A stretch of 64,000 nt of DNA from Thalassospiraceae bacterium LMO-SO8 (lineage in GTDB: Bacteria; Pseudomonadota; Alphaproteobacteria; Rhodospirillales; Casp-alpha2), in assembly GCA_031655335.1 (NCBI GenBank), contig CP134226.1, positions 248,001 through 312,000 on the forward strand, in the 5' to 3' direction. Positions 45,262-55,539 of this stretch are shown here, piece by piece (the first letter of the stretch is position 1; every line of letters begins with the position of its first letter). Under the pieces are notes generated by a model, which did no database searches, had not been told where the DNA came from, and worked only from the letters and a program-made list of their open reading frames with translations. A program made the position numbers and the translations under genes.

Positions 45262-45783
45262 TCAGAGAATTTTGCCGACCGTAATATCGACCATCAAGGT
45301 GCCGGCCAGAATTTCCAGGCTTTCCCGCAGATCCTCGTCGCCGAGGCCTTGCGGGGCGCGCACCCGCGCGTGGGCGTGGAACAGCGTACCGCCGGAATGG
45401 GGCGCTTCGCGGATGTCCGTTTCCATATCTTCGACGCTGACGCCACGTTCCGCCAGGCAATGGGAAATATCGCGCAGGATGCCCGGATGGTCCGGCCCCA
45501 GCAGGTCGATCTCGAACACGGGGCCCATGGGGGCCACGGTATCGGACGCGATCTCGACGACCAGGTGGAAGCCCTCGGCGTCGAGGGCGCGGAGGCTGGC
45601 CTCCAGGGCGGCGATCCCGTCCTCGGCAATCTCGATCTCGGCGATGCCGGCGAACTTGGCCGCCAGATGCGCCATGCGGCTGTCCAGCCAGTTACCCCCG
45701 GCGTCCGCCACCGTTTGCGAAATGCGCTCCACCAGGCCCGGCCGGTCGTCGGCGATGAAGGTCAGGATCAGGGTCTTCGGCAT
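45262..45783 (-). CDS. Double ACT-domain protein (GcvR-like)
   Basis: 173 residues from the ATG at 45783, with GAGGAA seven bases upstream. Two ACT domains are visible: [20 protein letters not shown] (start of the first, about residues 8-27) and [20 protein letters not shown] (second, about 93-112). This is the layout of GcvR, the glycine cleavage repressor partner, and related amino-acid sensors. No DNA-binding domain is present, so it must act through another protein. Probably the first gene of a unit with the SDR gene. Confidence 0.88.
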   Translation of the reverse strand: MPKTLILTFIADDRPGLVERISQTVADAGGNWLDSRMAHLAAKFAGIAEIEIAEDGIAALEASLRALDAEGFHLVVEIASDTVAPMGPVFEIDLLGPDHPGILRDISHCLAERGVSVEDMETDIREAPHSGGTLFHAHARVRAPQGLGDEDLRESLEILAGTLMVDITVGKIL

Positions 45784-45966
45784 GGCGATTTCCTCGGGCG
45801 CAAATGGTGGCGGCCACTCTAACAACGACGGCGGGAAGCGGCCACAATTTCGGTGCGCGTCTTCGCCCCCGCGCTTTTCCGGCCTTTGAAAAAGATCAAA
45901 AGCCTGGTTCTCCCGCGCGCATGTTCGGGAGTATTATTCCGGAACCAATAAAATGGGACGCGGTGA

Positions 45967-46365
45967 ATGAGCGGGCGAAAACTCGTCGGATTCAAGGATG
46001 ACAACAGACGCCGGGACGTGCGTCTGGACGTCCGTGGCGTCAAATTCGTCATCAATAATCAGGAATTTCCCGTCGGCGACATGAGTGTCGGCGGGTTCCG
46101 GCTGAAAAACGCCATCGGCAAGATGCGCCCGGGCCAAAGCTTCACCGTCACCCATGTCGTGACCGAGGATGACGGCCGCGTGCCGCTGGGCGCCAACGGC
46201 GAGGTCATGCGCATCGATTACGCGGAAACCAGCCTGGGCTGCCGGTTCAACAAGCTGACCGGCGGACAGTTCCGCATCATCGAGGCTATTGCCATGCGCC
46301 GGCCGTTGAGTACCCTGAGCACCACCGCCAAGCGCAAGGGCTTTTTCGGCCTGTTCGGCGGCTGA
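45967..46365 (+). CDS. PilZ-domain protein
   Basis: 132 residues. The cyclic di-GMP switch motifs are NRRRDVRL (RxxxR form, about residues 13-20) and GDMSVGGFRL (D-x-S-x-x-G, about 38-47), so ligand binding is expected. The strand pattern continues to LGCRFNKLTGGQFRIIEAI, followed by a basic C-tail (TAKRKGFFGLFGG). With two diguanylate cyclase genes in the window it is a likely effector, though its output is unknown. Confidence 0.87.
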   Translation: MSGRKLVGFKDDNRRRDVRLDVRGVKFVINNQEFPVGDMSVGGFRLKNAIGKMRPGQSFTVTHVVTEDDGRVPLGANGEVMRIDYAETSLGCRFNKLTGGQFRIIEAIAMRRPLSTLSTTAKRKGFFGLFGG

Positions 46366-46447
46366 GGCCTGAAAGCGCCGCGGACCCAACCACGCGGCGG
46401 ACAGTAAACCCGAGGGACAAACTCCAGGAAAGGCGAGAGAGCAGCCC

Positions 46448-48070
46448 ATGCGCGATCTGGGAGAATACGATTACGTCATCGTCGGTGCGGGCACCGCCGG
46501 CTGCGTCCTCGCCAACCGGCTGTCCCGCGACCCGGCCAACCGGGTTCTGTTGCTGGAAGCGGGCGGCAAGGACAACTACCACTGGATTCACATCCCCGTC
46601 GGCTATCTGTTCTGCATGGGAAATCCCAGGACCGACTGGTGCTTCAAGACCGAGGCCGTGGCCGGGCTCGGCGGCCGGGCGCTGAACTATCCGCGCGGCA
46701 AGGTGCTGGGCGGCTGTTCGTCCATCAACGGCATGATCTACATGCGCGGCCAGGCCCGCGACTACGACCAATGGGCGCAGATGGGCAACCGCGGCTGGTC
46801 CTGGGACGACGTGCTGCCCTATTTCAAGAAATCGGAAGATCAGGCCGCCATCCCGCTCGACGACTTCCACCAAGCCGGCGGCGAATGGCGGGTCGAGAAC
46901 GTGCGCACGACCTGGGAAATCATGGACGCCTTCCGCGACGCGGCGGCAGAGGCTGGCATCCCAAAGGTCGACGACTTCAACAAGGGCAACAACGAGGGCT
47001 GCGGCTATTTCCACGTCAACCAGCGGTCGGGCGTGCGCTGGAACACGTCGAAGGCGTTCCTCGGCCCGGCCAAGAACCGCGCCAATCTGGACATCGTCAC
47101 CCATGCCCATGTGAAGGGCCTGCGCCTGTCGGGCAAGACCATCACGGGCCTGGACCTGCGCGTCGCGGGCGAGGACGCGGGTGTCACCTGCCGGGGCGAG
47201 GTGATTCTATCGGCCGGGTCCATCGGCTCGCCGCAGATATTACAGGTCTCGGGCATCGGCCCGGGGGCGTTGCTGCAAGGTCTGGGCATTGAGGTCCGCC
47301 ACGAATTGACGGGCGTCGGCGGCAATCTGCAGGACCATTTGCAAATCCGCCCGGTTTACCGGGTCGAGGGCACGCGGACCCTGAACCAGCGGGCGGGAAA
47401 CCTGCTGGGCAAGATGGGCATCGCGCTGGAATACGCGCTGTTCCGCTCCGGCCCCATGTCCATGGCGCCGTCGACCCTGGGCGCCTTCGCCAAATCGGAC
47501 CCGTCGCGCGAGACGCCCAACCTGCAATACCACATCCAGGCGCTGAGCCTGGATTCCTGGGACAAACCCCTGCACCCCTTCCCGGCCTTCACGGCCAGCG
47601 TGTGCAACGTGCGTCCGGAAAGCCGGGGCACCGTGCACATCACCTCGCCGGATCCGTTCACGCCGCCCGCGATCCAGCCCAATTACCTGTCGACCCCCGG
47701 CGACCGCAAGGTCGCGGCGGATGCGCTGCGCCTGACCCGTCACATCGTGTCCCACCCGGCGCTCGCCCGCTTCAAGCCCCAGGAATACAAACCGGGCGCC
47801 CATCTGACCACGGATGATGAGCTGGCCGACGCGGCGGGGCAGATCGGCACCACCATCTTCCACCCCGTCGGCACCTGCAAGATGGGGGCGGACCCGGACG
47901 CCGTGGTCGACGACCGCCTGCGCGTGCACGGCCTGAGCGGGTTGCGCGTGGTCGACGCCTCGATCATGCCGACGATCACCTCGGGCAATACCAACGCACC
48001 GGCCATCATGATCGCGGAAAAGGCCTCGGACATGATCCTGGCGGACGCCAAGGCACGGGCTGCCGCGTAA
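46448..48070 (+). CDS. GMC-family FAD oxidoreductase (choline dehydrogenase-like)
   Basis: 540 residues. The FAD site is [20 protein letters not shown] (about residues 9-28), with [27 protein letters not shown] is GMC signature 1, and [17 protein letters not shown] is signature 2. The active-site histidine region is [10 protein letters not shown], and [20 protein letters not shown] closes the FAD domain. It oxidises an alcohol to an aldehyde or ketone; sequence does not distinguish choline from other alcohols, and no betaine aldehyde dehydrogenase or betI is nearby. Confidence 0.93.
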   Translation: MRDLGEYDYVIVGAGTAGCVLANRLSRDPANRVLLLEAGGKDNYHWIHIPVGYLFCMGNPRTDWCFKTEAVAGLGGRALNYPRGKVLGGCSSINGMIYMRGQARDYDQWAQMGNRGWSWDDVLPYFKKSEDQAAIPLDDFHQAGGEWRVENVRTTWEIMDAFRDAAAEAGIPKVDDFNKGNNEGCGYFHVNQRSGVRWNTSKAFLGPAKNRANLDIVTHAHVKGLRLSGKTITGLDLRVAGEDAGVTCRGEVILSAGSIGSPQILQVSGIGPGALLQGLGIEVRHELTGVGGNLQDHLQIRPVYRVEGTRTLNQRAGNLLGKMGIALEYALFRSGPMSMAPSTLGAFAKSDPSRETPNLQYHIQALSLDSWDKPLHPFPAFTASVCNVRPESRGTVHITSPDPFTPPAIQPNYLSTPGDRKVAADALRLTRHIVSHPALARFKPQEYKPGAHLTTDDELADAAGQIGTTIFHPVGTCKMGADPDAVVDDRLRVHGLSGLRVVDASIMPTITSGNTNAPAIMIAEKASDMILADAKARAAA

Positions 48071-48247
48071 CAGCGCATTTCCTTGCCAATCAAGCGCTTA
48101 ACTGGATTTTTACTCTAAATCGCCATATTTCCGTGGTGGATTCGGGGTATTGGGCGCGGGCTCCCGCCGGGGGCTCGGCCCGTGTTAAACTGTCGGGGCC
48201 GATACGCGCGGATGGGGTTCCGCCGCGGTCGGGGAATTGGGCAAGGA

Positions 48248-51163
48248 ATGATGGCGAAACGCCATTTAAATCAATCCGTTAACAGAAATTCCGCGATCCG
48301 TGCGGCGGCCCTGGCCTTGTGCCTGGGGACGGCCGTTCTGATCAGCAGTCCTGCACAGGCCCAGGACAGCGGCGCCGGCGCCCTGTTCGCCGCCATCCGC
48401 GCCAACGATCTGGACGCGGTGAAACAGATCGTCGCCTCGGGCGCCGATCCGCGCGCGCGCGACGCGGGCGGCCTGTCCGCCCCCCAGGCCGCCGTGCGCC
48501 TGGGCCATCATGTCATTGCCCATTACCTGCTGGCCTACCGCCGCCCCAAGGTCGACCCGCCCCTCGATCAGGCCATCGACCGCGCCCTTGACCGCGCCGT
48601 CGCCGAAACGGAAAAGACGGCGGGCCCGATCCCCGCCGCCGCCCCGCCGCAGACGGAAGCCGCCGACGCCCCGGTCACCCTGCCCGAACCCGTCGCCGAG
48701 GCCGCACCTGAAATCCCCGTCGCCGTCCCGCCCGCCGCCGACATCGCCGACCTGCGCGACGCGCCGAAAATCCCGCCCCATGACAAGAACACCCCGGTCC
48801 TGACGCCGATCCCGGCAGAAACTGCGGGGAAAGACGCCCCGCCCCTGGCCCTGGAGCCGGCCGAACGGGCCGCCCCGGAAGGGGCCGCGCCGCCCAAACC
48901 CGGCATGCTGGCCCGCGCCAAGGACTGGCTCGGCAATTTGTTGGGCTTCGGCTCCGACGCGGAGGCCCCGCCGACGGACACGGCGGAAGCCGCCGTGCCG
49001 CCCCCCGCCCTGACCCCGCCCCCGGCGGATACCGGCATTCCGGCGGAACCCGCCGAAGGCCCCGCCGCCGACACCCTGCCCGATCTGGACAAGCTGGCGG
49101 CGCAGTACAACCCAGCCATGGAAGCCTCCAGCCCCGACCTGCCGGAGGCGGACCTGCCGCGCGCCCTGGCCGGCAGCCCCGCCCCCGGCGATCCCCTGGG
49201 CCAGGCCCTGGCTCAGCCCGACGGCGGCACCGAACCCCTGCCCGCGGGCGGCCTGGACCCGCTTTTGTCCATGCTCGACGGCCCCACGGACGACAAGGCG
49301 GCCGCCCCCACGCCTGCCACGGCGAAGGCCCCCGCCAAGGTCGACCTGATGGCCATGGCGCCCAAGGACCGGCTGGCCTGGCTCGATTCCCTGCTTGCCA
49401 AGCCGGTCGCCCGCGACGCCGAGGAATCCCTGTCCGACAGCCGGGACGAGGCGCTCAGTCATCTGCGCGACCGGGCGAAACGCAAGGCCGCCGAAGCCGA
49501 CGCGGCAGAAGCCGCCCTGAGCGCGGCCGAGAAAAAGAATCTCAAGACCGATACCTCCGCGGTCGAGGGCCCGCCGCCGGGCACCAACCTGTCCCGCCGC
49601 CTGAAAATTCCCCTGCCGCCGCCCGACCCCAAGGGCCGCAAGAATTTCGCCCGTGATCCCTGGTTCCGCGACGTGTCGCCGGATGAGCCGGACATCCGCG
49701 CCGCCCATCGTTCTCTGAAGGCGCCGCCGCCGGAACGCGGCACCCCGCCGGAGCCCACGCCCAAGGTGCCGCAATTGGCCAACCTGCCGGGCAACAAGGC
49801 GAAGACCCCCGATCAGAAACTTGCCGCCAACATGCCCGACGCGCCCCCGATCCGCGAAACCCCGCGCCCGGCCACGCCCGCCGCGAAACCCGTCACGGCA
49901 CCCGGCGGAACCCTGGACGCCCTGGAAAAGGAGTTCGGCGGACCGGCGCCGAAGGCCGATCCCCTGGCCGCCGAGCTGGGCCTCGACGCGCCGGCGCCCC
50001 AAACGCCTGTCGCCAACCCGCTCGCCGCCGACCCGCTGGCCGCGGAGCTTGGCCTGGGCGGCGCGGGCAGCCCGCCCGCCGGGGATCCCCTGGCCGCCGA
50101 ACTGGGCGTCGGCGCCTCACCTGAGGGTGACCAGAAAACGGCGGAGGCCGGTGATCCCCTGTCCCAGGCGCTCGGCGACCTGTCCAGCCTGCTCGACAGT
50201 GATAAACCGTCCACCAGCCCCCTCGACGCCGAACCGCCGGTGGCGACGCCTCAGGAAATCCTGGCCGCCCTGCCGCCGGGGTCGGAGGTTCGCCTGGATG
50301 TCGAAGGCCGCCCGGTGCTGCCCGCCGCCTGGACCCTGCCGGTGGTCCTGCCCGGTCAGGCCCCGCCCGTGCAGGATCTGGCCAGCGCCTACGTGACGCC
50401 CGCCAGCTTCCGCGCCGGGTTCGACAAGGCCGCGCAAGACGCCGCCCAGTTGGGGCCGATGCCCTCTGGCGCCAATTCCGCCAGCGCTTGGCCGGTGACC
50501 AAGGTCCAGATGGCCGACGGCGCCGTCATCGACCCGCCCGCCGCCGCCCTGCCCGATGGGACATCCCCGCAAGCGGCGCTCAACAGCCAGGGCCGGGCGC
50601 TTGACGGGGTCACGCTGTCGGTCGGCGCCGGCACCAGCCTGTACAATACCTTCATTCCGGAAAACGCCCGTGGCGGCGAAGGCCGGGCGCCGGAATGCAT
50701 CGAAAAGACCGGCGGCCGCACCCAGTTCTGCATCAAGGAACTGCAATGGCCGGCGTTCCTGGAACCCAAGTTCCTGGTCTCGACGATCCTCTATACGGGC
50801 ACGGGATCGGTCGTGCGCTTCGACGACGGAGCGCCGACCCGCATCCATACCGTGTTCAATGCCGATGGCTTCGGTGAGATCGCCGACTGGCTGGTCCGCC
50901 GCTTCGGGCCGCCGACGGCGACCGTGACCCGCTCCGTCGCCCCCTTCGGACAGGCGCGGCGCGACAACCCGACCATGATCTGGCGCGCCGTCGACAAGGT
51001 AACGCAGAAGACCGTGTCTCTGGAAATCCGCCATTATGACGACACCCGCGACGGCTTCCCCGACATCCGCAATGGCGTGATGATGCTGTACCGCGAAGGC
51101 ACGCCGGGGATTTTCCCGCAGGTCTCCGTTCATGAACTGATGCGCCTGAAGCGCACCGGCTGA
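48248..51163 (+). CDS. Large proline-rich periplasmic protein with ankyrin-like start
   Basis: About 971 residues. A signal peptide ends PAQA-QD (residue 38). An ankyrin-like pair follows (about 45-105, ALFAAIRANDLDAVKQIVAS). Then come some 550 residues of Ala/Pro/Asp low complexity, including a tandem DPLAAELG repeat (three copies plus DPLSQALG, bases 49958-50170). The final 250 residues form a folded domain with a Cys pair (PECIEKTGGRTQFCIKEL) and EIADWLVRRFGPPTATVTRS. I recognise no family for it. The start is ATG 48248 or 48251; upstream in-frame starts lack a ribosome site. Confidence 0.78.
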   Translation: MMAKRHLNQSVNRNSAIRAAALALCLGTAVLISSPAQAQDSGAGALFAAIRANDLDAVKQIVASGADPRARDAGGLSAPQAAVRLGHHVIAHYLLAYRRPKVDPPLDQAIDRALDRAVAETEKTAGPIPAAAPPQTEAADAPVTLPEPVAEAAPEIPVAVPPAADIADLRDAPKIPPHDKNTPVLTPIPAETAGKDAPPLALEPAERAAPEGAAPPKPGMLARAKDWLGNLLGFGSDAEAPPTDTAEAAVPPPALTPPPADTGIPAEPAEGPAADTLPDLDKLAAQYNPAMEASSPDLPEADLPRALAGSPAPGDPLGQALAQPDGGTEPLPAGGLDPLLSMLDGPTDDKAAAPTPATAKAPAKVDLMAMAPKDRLAWLDSLLAKPVARDAEESLSDSRDEALSHLRDRAKRKAAEADAAEAALSAAEKKNLKTDTSAVEGPPPGTNLSRRLKIPLPPPDPKGRKNFARDPWFRDVSPDEPDIRAAHRSLKAPPPERGTPPEPTPKVPQLANLPGNKAKTPDQKLAANMPDAPPIRETPRPATPAAKPVTAPGGTLDALEKEFGGPAPKADPLAAELGLDAPAPQTPVANPLAADPLAAELGLGGAGSPPAGDPLAAELGVGASPEGDQKTAEAGDPLSQALGDLSSLLDSDKPSTSPLDAEPPVATPQEILAALPPGSEVRLDVEGRPVLPAAWTLPVVLPGQAPPVQDLASAYVTPASFRAGFDKAAQDAAQLGPMPSGANSASAWPVTKVQMADGAVIDPPAAALPDGTSPQAALNSQGRALDGVTLSVGAGTSLYNTFIPENARGGEGRAPECIEKTGGRTQFCIKELQWPAFLEPKFLVSTILYTGTGSVVRFDDGAPTRIHTVFNADGFGEIADWLVRRFGPPTATVTRSVAPFGQARRDNPTMIWRAVDKVTQKTVSLEIRHYDDTRDGFPDIRNGVMMLYREGTPGIFPQVSVHELMRLKRTG

Positions 51164-51191
51164 CCGGCTTCGTTCCTGTTGACGCCCCCGC

Positions 51192-51821
51192 CTATTCGGC
51201 GGCCTTCAGGGTCGGCCGGTCCATGCTGAACACCGTATCGACGCGGGCGTAATCCATGTAACCCAGCCGCGCGATGGGCTGCACCTTGGCCATGTCGACG
51301 AAGCCGTCGGTCAGCACCTCGTCCTTGATGTGAAGGCCGACGACACGCCCGAACACCACGCGGTTCCCCTCTTCACGGACGTTGTGCGGCATGACCACGG
51401 TCTGATGATAGACGCATTCGATATGGATGGGGGCCGCCTTGATGCGGGGCGGCTTGACCAGGGTCGAGGGCTCCGTCTCAAGCCCCGCGAAACGGGTTTC
51501 GTCCTCGCCCGCCGGCAGGGCGGCACTCGACTGATTCATGGCGTCGCGCAGCGCCCAGGTCGACATGTTGCACACGAATTCGCCCTGGGTTTCGCAATTG
51601 GCCACCGTGTCTTTCTTCGGACCTTCGGGCCGGGGACCGCCGGAAAACATGACCATGGGCGGGTTCTCGCCGCAGGCGTTGAAATAGCTGTAGGGGGCCA
51701 GGTTGACCTCGCCGTCTTCGGAGATCGTGGTGATCCAGCCGATGGGGCGCGGCACGACGCAGGCCTTCCACGGATTGCGGGGCAGACCGTGGTCTGCGGT
51801 CTCGTTGATGTTCCAGAACAT
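51192..51821 (-). CDS. Flavin reductase-like FMN-binding protein
   Basis: 209 residues, split-barrel flavin reductase fold. VVPRPIGWITTISEDGEVNL and APYSYFNACGENPPMVMFSG are the conserved FMN-contact strands, and GEFVCNMSTWALRDAMN follows as in the family. It probably binds FMN and serves a monooxygenase or an unknown reductase reaction. It converges with the large periplasmic protein gene, 28 bases apart. Confidence 0.9.
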   Translation of the reverse strand: MFWNINETADHGLPRNPWKACVVPRPIGWITTISEDGEVNLAPYSYFNACGENPPMVMFSGGPRPEGPKKDTVANCETQGEFVCNMSTWALRDAMNQSSAALPAGEDETRFAGLETEPSTLVKPPRIKAAPIHIECVYHQTVVMPHNVREEGNRVVFGRVVGLHIKDEVLTDGFVDMAKVQPIARLGYMDYARVDTVFSMDRPTLKAAE

Positions 51822-51888
51822 GGGCGTTTCCCGATGGGTTGTTGATTGTTGGCGAGAGCCTGCACCACGCCGCCGACCGCCGTCAACG

Positions 51889-53898
51889 TCAGGCCGCGCG
51901 CACGTCTGTCAGGAAACCCTGGATGACGGTGCGCAAGCGGCCCGACATCTGTTCCAGTTCGCGCGAGGTGTCGAGCACGTCGTTGGCGACGGCGCCCGAT
52001 GCCTTGGCCGCCTCGGACACGGTGGCGATGTTTTCCGCCGCCGAGGAGGCGCCCTGCGTTGCGTCCTCGACGCTGCGCGCGATTTCGCTGGTCACGCGGA
52101 CCTGCTCTTCGATGGCGGCGGAGATGCTTTCCGCCACTTCCGCGATCTCGCCGACCTTGGCGGTGACGGTTTCGATCACGCGCACCGTGTCGCGAGTCGC
52201 CGACTGCACGCCACCGACCTGAAGTTCGATTTCGCCGATCGCCTTGGCCGTCTGTTGGGCCAGGGTCTTGACCTCCGCCGCGACGACGGCGAAGCCCTTG
52301 CCGGCGTCACCGGCGCGCGCCGCCTCGATGGTGGCATTGAGGGCCAGCAGATTGGTCTGCTCGGCGATGACGGTGATCAGGCTGACCACGTCGCCGATGC
52401 GGTCGGCGGAGCGCGCCAACGCGGAAACCCGCGCCCCCGCCTCGCGGCTGTCGGCCACCGCCGCGTCGACCTTTTGCGACGACAGTCGGATCTGCTGATC
52501 GATCTCGGCGAAGGACATCGACATCTGTTCCGCCGCCGCCGCGACCGATTGGAAATTGACCGCCGCCTGTTCCGTCGCCGATGACACGGTGACCGCCTGT
52601 TCCGTCGTGCGCTCGGCGTTTTCGTTCATGTTATTGGCCGTGTGGCCCATGCGTTGAATGCAGTGGCCGAAGGCGTCGAACACCTGTTTCACCTGATCGT
52701 TGAATTCCGTGGTCATGCCGGCAATGGCGGAGGCGCGCCGCGATTGGCGTTGTTGTTCCGCATCGCGCTCCAGGCGCAGGCGTTCGGCCTCCTCGTGCTC
52801 GCGGCGGAAGATGTCGAAGGCCTGAGCCAACTGCGCCACTTCGTCGCGGGACCGGGCGGATGCCTCCGCGTCCTGTGCGGGGATCATGGCCGATACGTCG
52901 TCACGCAAACGGTTCAGCGGACGCACGATGCTGCGGCCCAGAAGCCAGGCCAGCAGAACGGCGATCAGAACGCCCGCCGCGCCAACCGCGACACCTTCAC
53001 GCACGGCGTTCCGCGAACGGTCGGCCAGGCCGGCCATGCCCTCGGACTGATGCGCCAGGGCGGCGCCGCGCAGACCGGCAATGCGGTCCTGCAATCCGTT
53101 CAAGGTGGCCTTGAACAGGTTCCACGAATCCTTGGTGCCTTGAACGGCGCCGGAAAACGAGGCAACCCCCTGACGCAAGGTATCGACGTCACGTCCGGCA
53201 AACTTGGCCGCCCGTTGGTCGCGGCGCGGCACCTTCTGTTCTTTCAGCAGGCCGCGAACGGCCGTGACCACGTCACCCAGACGGGACACGGCGGCAAGGG
53301 CGGCCTCGCCCTGGGCCGTGTCACGCGACACGGCAAGCTTCAACGCGGTCTGAAGGGCCTCCGCGCCATGGGCCGCCACGGCGTCGGCGAATTCCGGCGC
53401 CTTCGGATGGTCATAGCCCTTGAGAAATGTGACCAGCCCGCCGATCGACCCCGGCAGCTTTTCCGCCGCCAGAAGAATCACGTCGGCCCCTTCCCTGTCG
53501 CCGCTGATGCGCCGGATCAGATCATCCAACTGGCCGCCGTAGGTTGCCTGCGCCGCGGTGATCGCCTCCACCAGATCTTCCTGACCGCTGCCGGCAAAGG
53601 CGCCCATGATTACTTCCCCCGCGTTGTCCGCGGCCGCGCGGGCCTGGGCGATCCCGTCGATGGCGGCGTCCGTCTTGGCGTCACGGAACCGATAGACCGC
53701 TTCCGACAACGCGAAAAGCCGCAAGGCGTAATCGTTGGCGGCGCCGACCAGATCCACGTCCTTGACGATCGTCTCGCTGGTGCCCGCGAATTCGGCGAAA
53801 CGGGACACGGAAACCCCGGCGGATACGCCCAGCAGCACGATCACCGATGCAAATCCCAGGAATGTCCGGAAGCGGATGGATGTACGGCCGATCAACAT
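51889..53898 (-). CDS. Methyl-accepting chemotaxis protein
   Basis: 669 residues from the ATG at 53898. First helix [20 protein letters not shown], a large helical periplasmic sensor (about residues 35-320), second helix ([20 protein letters not shown]), a HAMP domain ([12 protein letters not shown]) and a cytoplasmic signalling coil. The hairpin tip is [20 protein letters not shown], flanked by [20 protein letters not shown]. It senses an unknown ligand and signals to CheA; no che genes are in the window. A C-terminal NWETF pentapeptide is absent. Confidence 0.94.
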   Translation of the reverse strand: MLIGRTSIRFRTFLGFASVIVLLGVSAGVSVSRFAEFAGTSETIVKDVDLVGAANDYALRLFALSEAVYRFRDAKTDAAIDGIAQARAAADNAGEVIMGAFAGSGQEDLVEAITAAQATYGGQLDDLIRRISGDREGADVILLAAEKLPGSIGGLVTFLKGYDHPKAPEFADAVAAHGAEALQTALKLAVSRDTAQGEAALAAVSRLGDVVTAVRGLLKEQKVPRRDQRAAKFAGRDVDTLRQGVASFSGAVQGTKDSWNLFKATLNGLQDRIAGLRGAALAHQSEGMAGLADRSRNAVREGVAVGAAGVLIAVLLAWLLGRSIVRPLNRLRDDVSAMIPAQDAEASARSRDEVAQLAQAFDIFRREHEEAERLRLERDAEQQRQSRRASAIAGMTTEFNDQVKQVFDAFGHCIQRMGHTANNMNENAERTTEQAVTVSSATEQAAVNFQSVAAAAEQMSMSFAEIDQQIRLSSQKVDAAVADSREAGARVSALARSADRIGDVVSLITVIAEQTNLLALNATIEAARAGDAGKGFAVVAAEVKTLAQQTAKAIGEIELQVGGVQSATRDTVRVIETVTAKVGEIAEVAESISAAIEEQVRVTSEIARSVEDATQGASSAAENIATVSEAAKASGAVANDVLDTSRELEQMSGRLRTVIQGFLTDVRAA

Positions 53899-54157
53899 CT
53901 CTCGCCCTTTCGCCCGAAGCCGCAAGGTGAGTGGATCTTCCGCGGCATTCATTGATGCCGGATTGTTGCCGTGACCTTCGCAAACGCACAACAGGACATT
54001 AGTCCAGGATTACCCCCGGACATGCCTGACGAGCAATTAAATACATAAAATTCAATGTGTTATTGTCCTGAAAGGCCCAATTGAAGTTTTTGTGACGGCA
54101 CCGTTTCGTTCATATTGCACCGCACGCAAATCAGACCGTGACGTGGCGGCCGTCGGC

Positions 54158-54592
54158 TCAGCCGGGCACCAAACGCGCGCCGGATTCAAACGCCCGGCGC
54201 AGGTCGGCGGGCACTTCGCGGCTGGCGTTCTTGGCGTAGTCGAAAAACACCAGAACCGCTTCCGAGGTGGCGACCACCGTGTCCCCGGCGAACAGCCCCT
54301 GGCCCAGGGTGTAGGACTTGTTGCCGAGGCGCAGCAGCCGCGAGCCGACCCGCACGTTACCCGGATAATGAAGCTGGTTGACGTAGCTGATCTGCACGCT
54401 GGCCAGGGCCGAGCGTGGCTCGATGCCCAGATGCCGCCGAATGGCCATCAGATAATCCACCCGTCCGGCCTCGGCATACTGTGCGAAGGCGGTGTTGTTG
54501 ACGTGAAGGTTGGGGTCCTGATCGGAAAAGCGGATCGAGACGTCGGTCCACCAATCGAAGCTGGCGGCGTCTTTCAGGTCGATGTCGGGCAA
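54158..54592 (-). CDS. Acyl-CoA thioesterase, 4HBT hot-dog family
   Basis: 144 residues. SIRFSDQDPNLHVNNTAFAQ carries the 4HBT catalytic Asp region (D-x-D/N-x-x-x-H-V-N), and DYLMAIRRHLGIEPRSALAS and ISYVNQLHYPGNVRVGSRLL match the rest of the hot-dog fold. It hydrolyses an acyl-CoA; chain length cannot be told. The frame starts at TTG 54592 with AGGAG about nine bases upstream; no better start is visible. Confidence 0.88.
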   Translation of the reverse strand: MPDIDLKDAASFDWWTDVSIRFSDQDPNLHVNNTAFAQYAEAGRVDYLMAIRRHLGIEPRSALASVQISYVNQLHYPGNVRVGSRLLRLGNKSYTLGQGLFAGDTVVATSEAVLVFFDYAKNASREVPADLRRAFESGARLVPG

Positions 54593-54667
54593 GGGGATGG
54601 GCTCCTGGTGGGCGGTGGTCAGGGTGACTTGGGGGTTTGTAAAAGGTTTTCGCCCGCGGGCAAACGC

Positions 54668-54865
54668 TCAATGACGCAGATGCCGGGCGGGGCCTTCGGC
54701 CATCCATTCGCGGATCACCCGCACCGAATCCTGCGGATAGGTTTTAACCAGGTGATGGATATGCGCGCTCAACCGCGGATCCACCCTGTCGACACGCGGT
54801 CGAATGTGAATCGTCGGCGTGAAATCCGGTTCGGTCTCGAAAACCGTGGGGGACGGCGGGCGCAT
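54668..54865 (-). CDS. 65-residue protein resembling the FliF C-terminal tail
   Basis: A short frame from ATG 54865 with GAGG about nine bases upstream. After a Pro-rich start, residues about 31-58 (RLSAHIHHLVKTYPQDSVRV then IREWMAEG) resemble the FliG-binding tail of the flagellar MS-ring protein FliF, where a helix ending in V-L/I-R-x-W-M/L is typical. There is no ring domain or membrane helix. It lies between the thioesterase and the next leftward gene. Whether it binds FliG or another ARM-type partner is inference. Confidence 0.55.
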   Translation of the reverse strand: MRPPSPTVFETEPDFTPTIHIRPRVDRVDPRLSAHIHHLVKTYPQDSVRVIREWMAEGPARHLRH

Positions 54866-54947
54866 CTACTGCCTCGTGGTTTTTATGCTTAACGAATGAT
54901 GACAGTCTACGCGCGCACGGGTCCCTGCGGAAGTCCGGTTTTAACGG

Positions 54948-55310
54948 CTACCTGACGCCGCAGGCGTCTTTCAGGTTATCCAGCACGATGGCCGCGGCGG
55001 GATTGGGATAGAGCGGCACGGATGCCTCGAACCGCAGGGCCAGTTCGCGGTCGGCGCGCTTCAGGGTCCAGCCGGCGGTCAGGCAGTGTTCCAGCCACAG
55101 GCCGTCGTCGCCCGTTTCCGCCCGGGCGCGCTGGCCCTGCAAATAACCGTCGATGACCCCGATCATGAAGCCCTGCCGGTATTCGGCCGTTTGCCCCTGT
55201 AGGGTATTGCCGTTGTGATAGGTCCAAAGCGGGCCGCGCGGCGCGGCAACCGCCGCGCCGAGAACGCCGCCCAGGACGACAAGCCCGATTGCGATCACGA
55301 GATGTTTCAT
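54948..55310 (-). CDS. Small secreted protein, possibly Rap1a/Tai-like
   Basis: 120 residues from ATG 55310 (GGAGG eight bases upstream). The signal peptide is MKHLVIAIGLVVLGGVLGAA, cleaved near AVAA. The mature protein has YRQGFMIGVIDGYLQGQ, then CLTAGWTLKRAD and a final DACGVR. The G-x-I-x-G-V-x-D-G pattern with two Cys near the middle and end resembles Rap1a/Tai-type proteins, known as type VI immunity proteins among others, but the match is weak. No effector gene is adjacent. Confidence 0.68.
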   Translation of the reverse strand: MKHLVIAIGLVVLGGVLGAAVAAPRGPLWTYHNGNTLQGQTAEYRQGFMIGVIDGYLQGQRARAETGDDGLWLEHCLTAGWTLKRADRELALRFEASVPLYPNPAAAIVLDNLKDACGVR

Positions 55311-55369
55311 GGTGCGGCCCTCCGTTGAGACGGGGGCATTAAACCACGCCGGAAATCCGGGATGCGGAC

Positions 55370-55403
55370 AAAAAAACACCGGGCGGTGAAACCGGCCCGG
55401 TGT
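55370..55403 (-). terminator. Intrinsic terminator after the dienelactone hydrolase gene
   Basis: On the minus strand ACACCGGGC (55403-55395) pairs with GCCCGGTGT (55384-55376), nine perfect pairs with a ten-base loop, then a run of T (55376-55370). It lies about 140 bases past the dienelactone hydrolase stop and before the small secreted protein gene. Confidence 0.85.
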
Positions 55404-55539
55404 GGATCAGGTAAGAGTGAATCTCATCAGCCTTCTTTATAGGCGGCCCCGGTCAATACGGATGTGACGAGAGTCACTTAGCTCCGGATTTTCTAATAAA
55501 AAGAGTCCCGGAGAGAAAAGGTGATTGAATTTCAATTGC

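Noticed and set aside
48266-50002. 578-codon Gly/Arg-rich open frame on the minus strand
   Set aside because: Antisense of the Pro/Ala-rich region of the large periplasmic protein; the Gly/Arg content follows directly from that composition.
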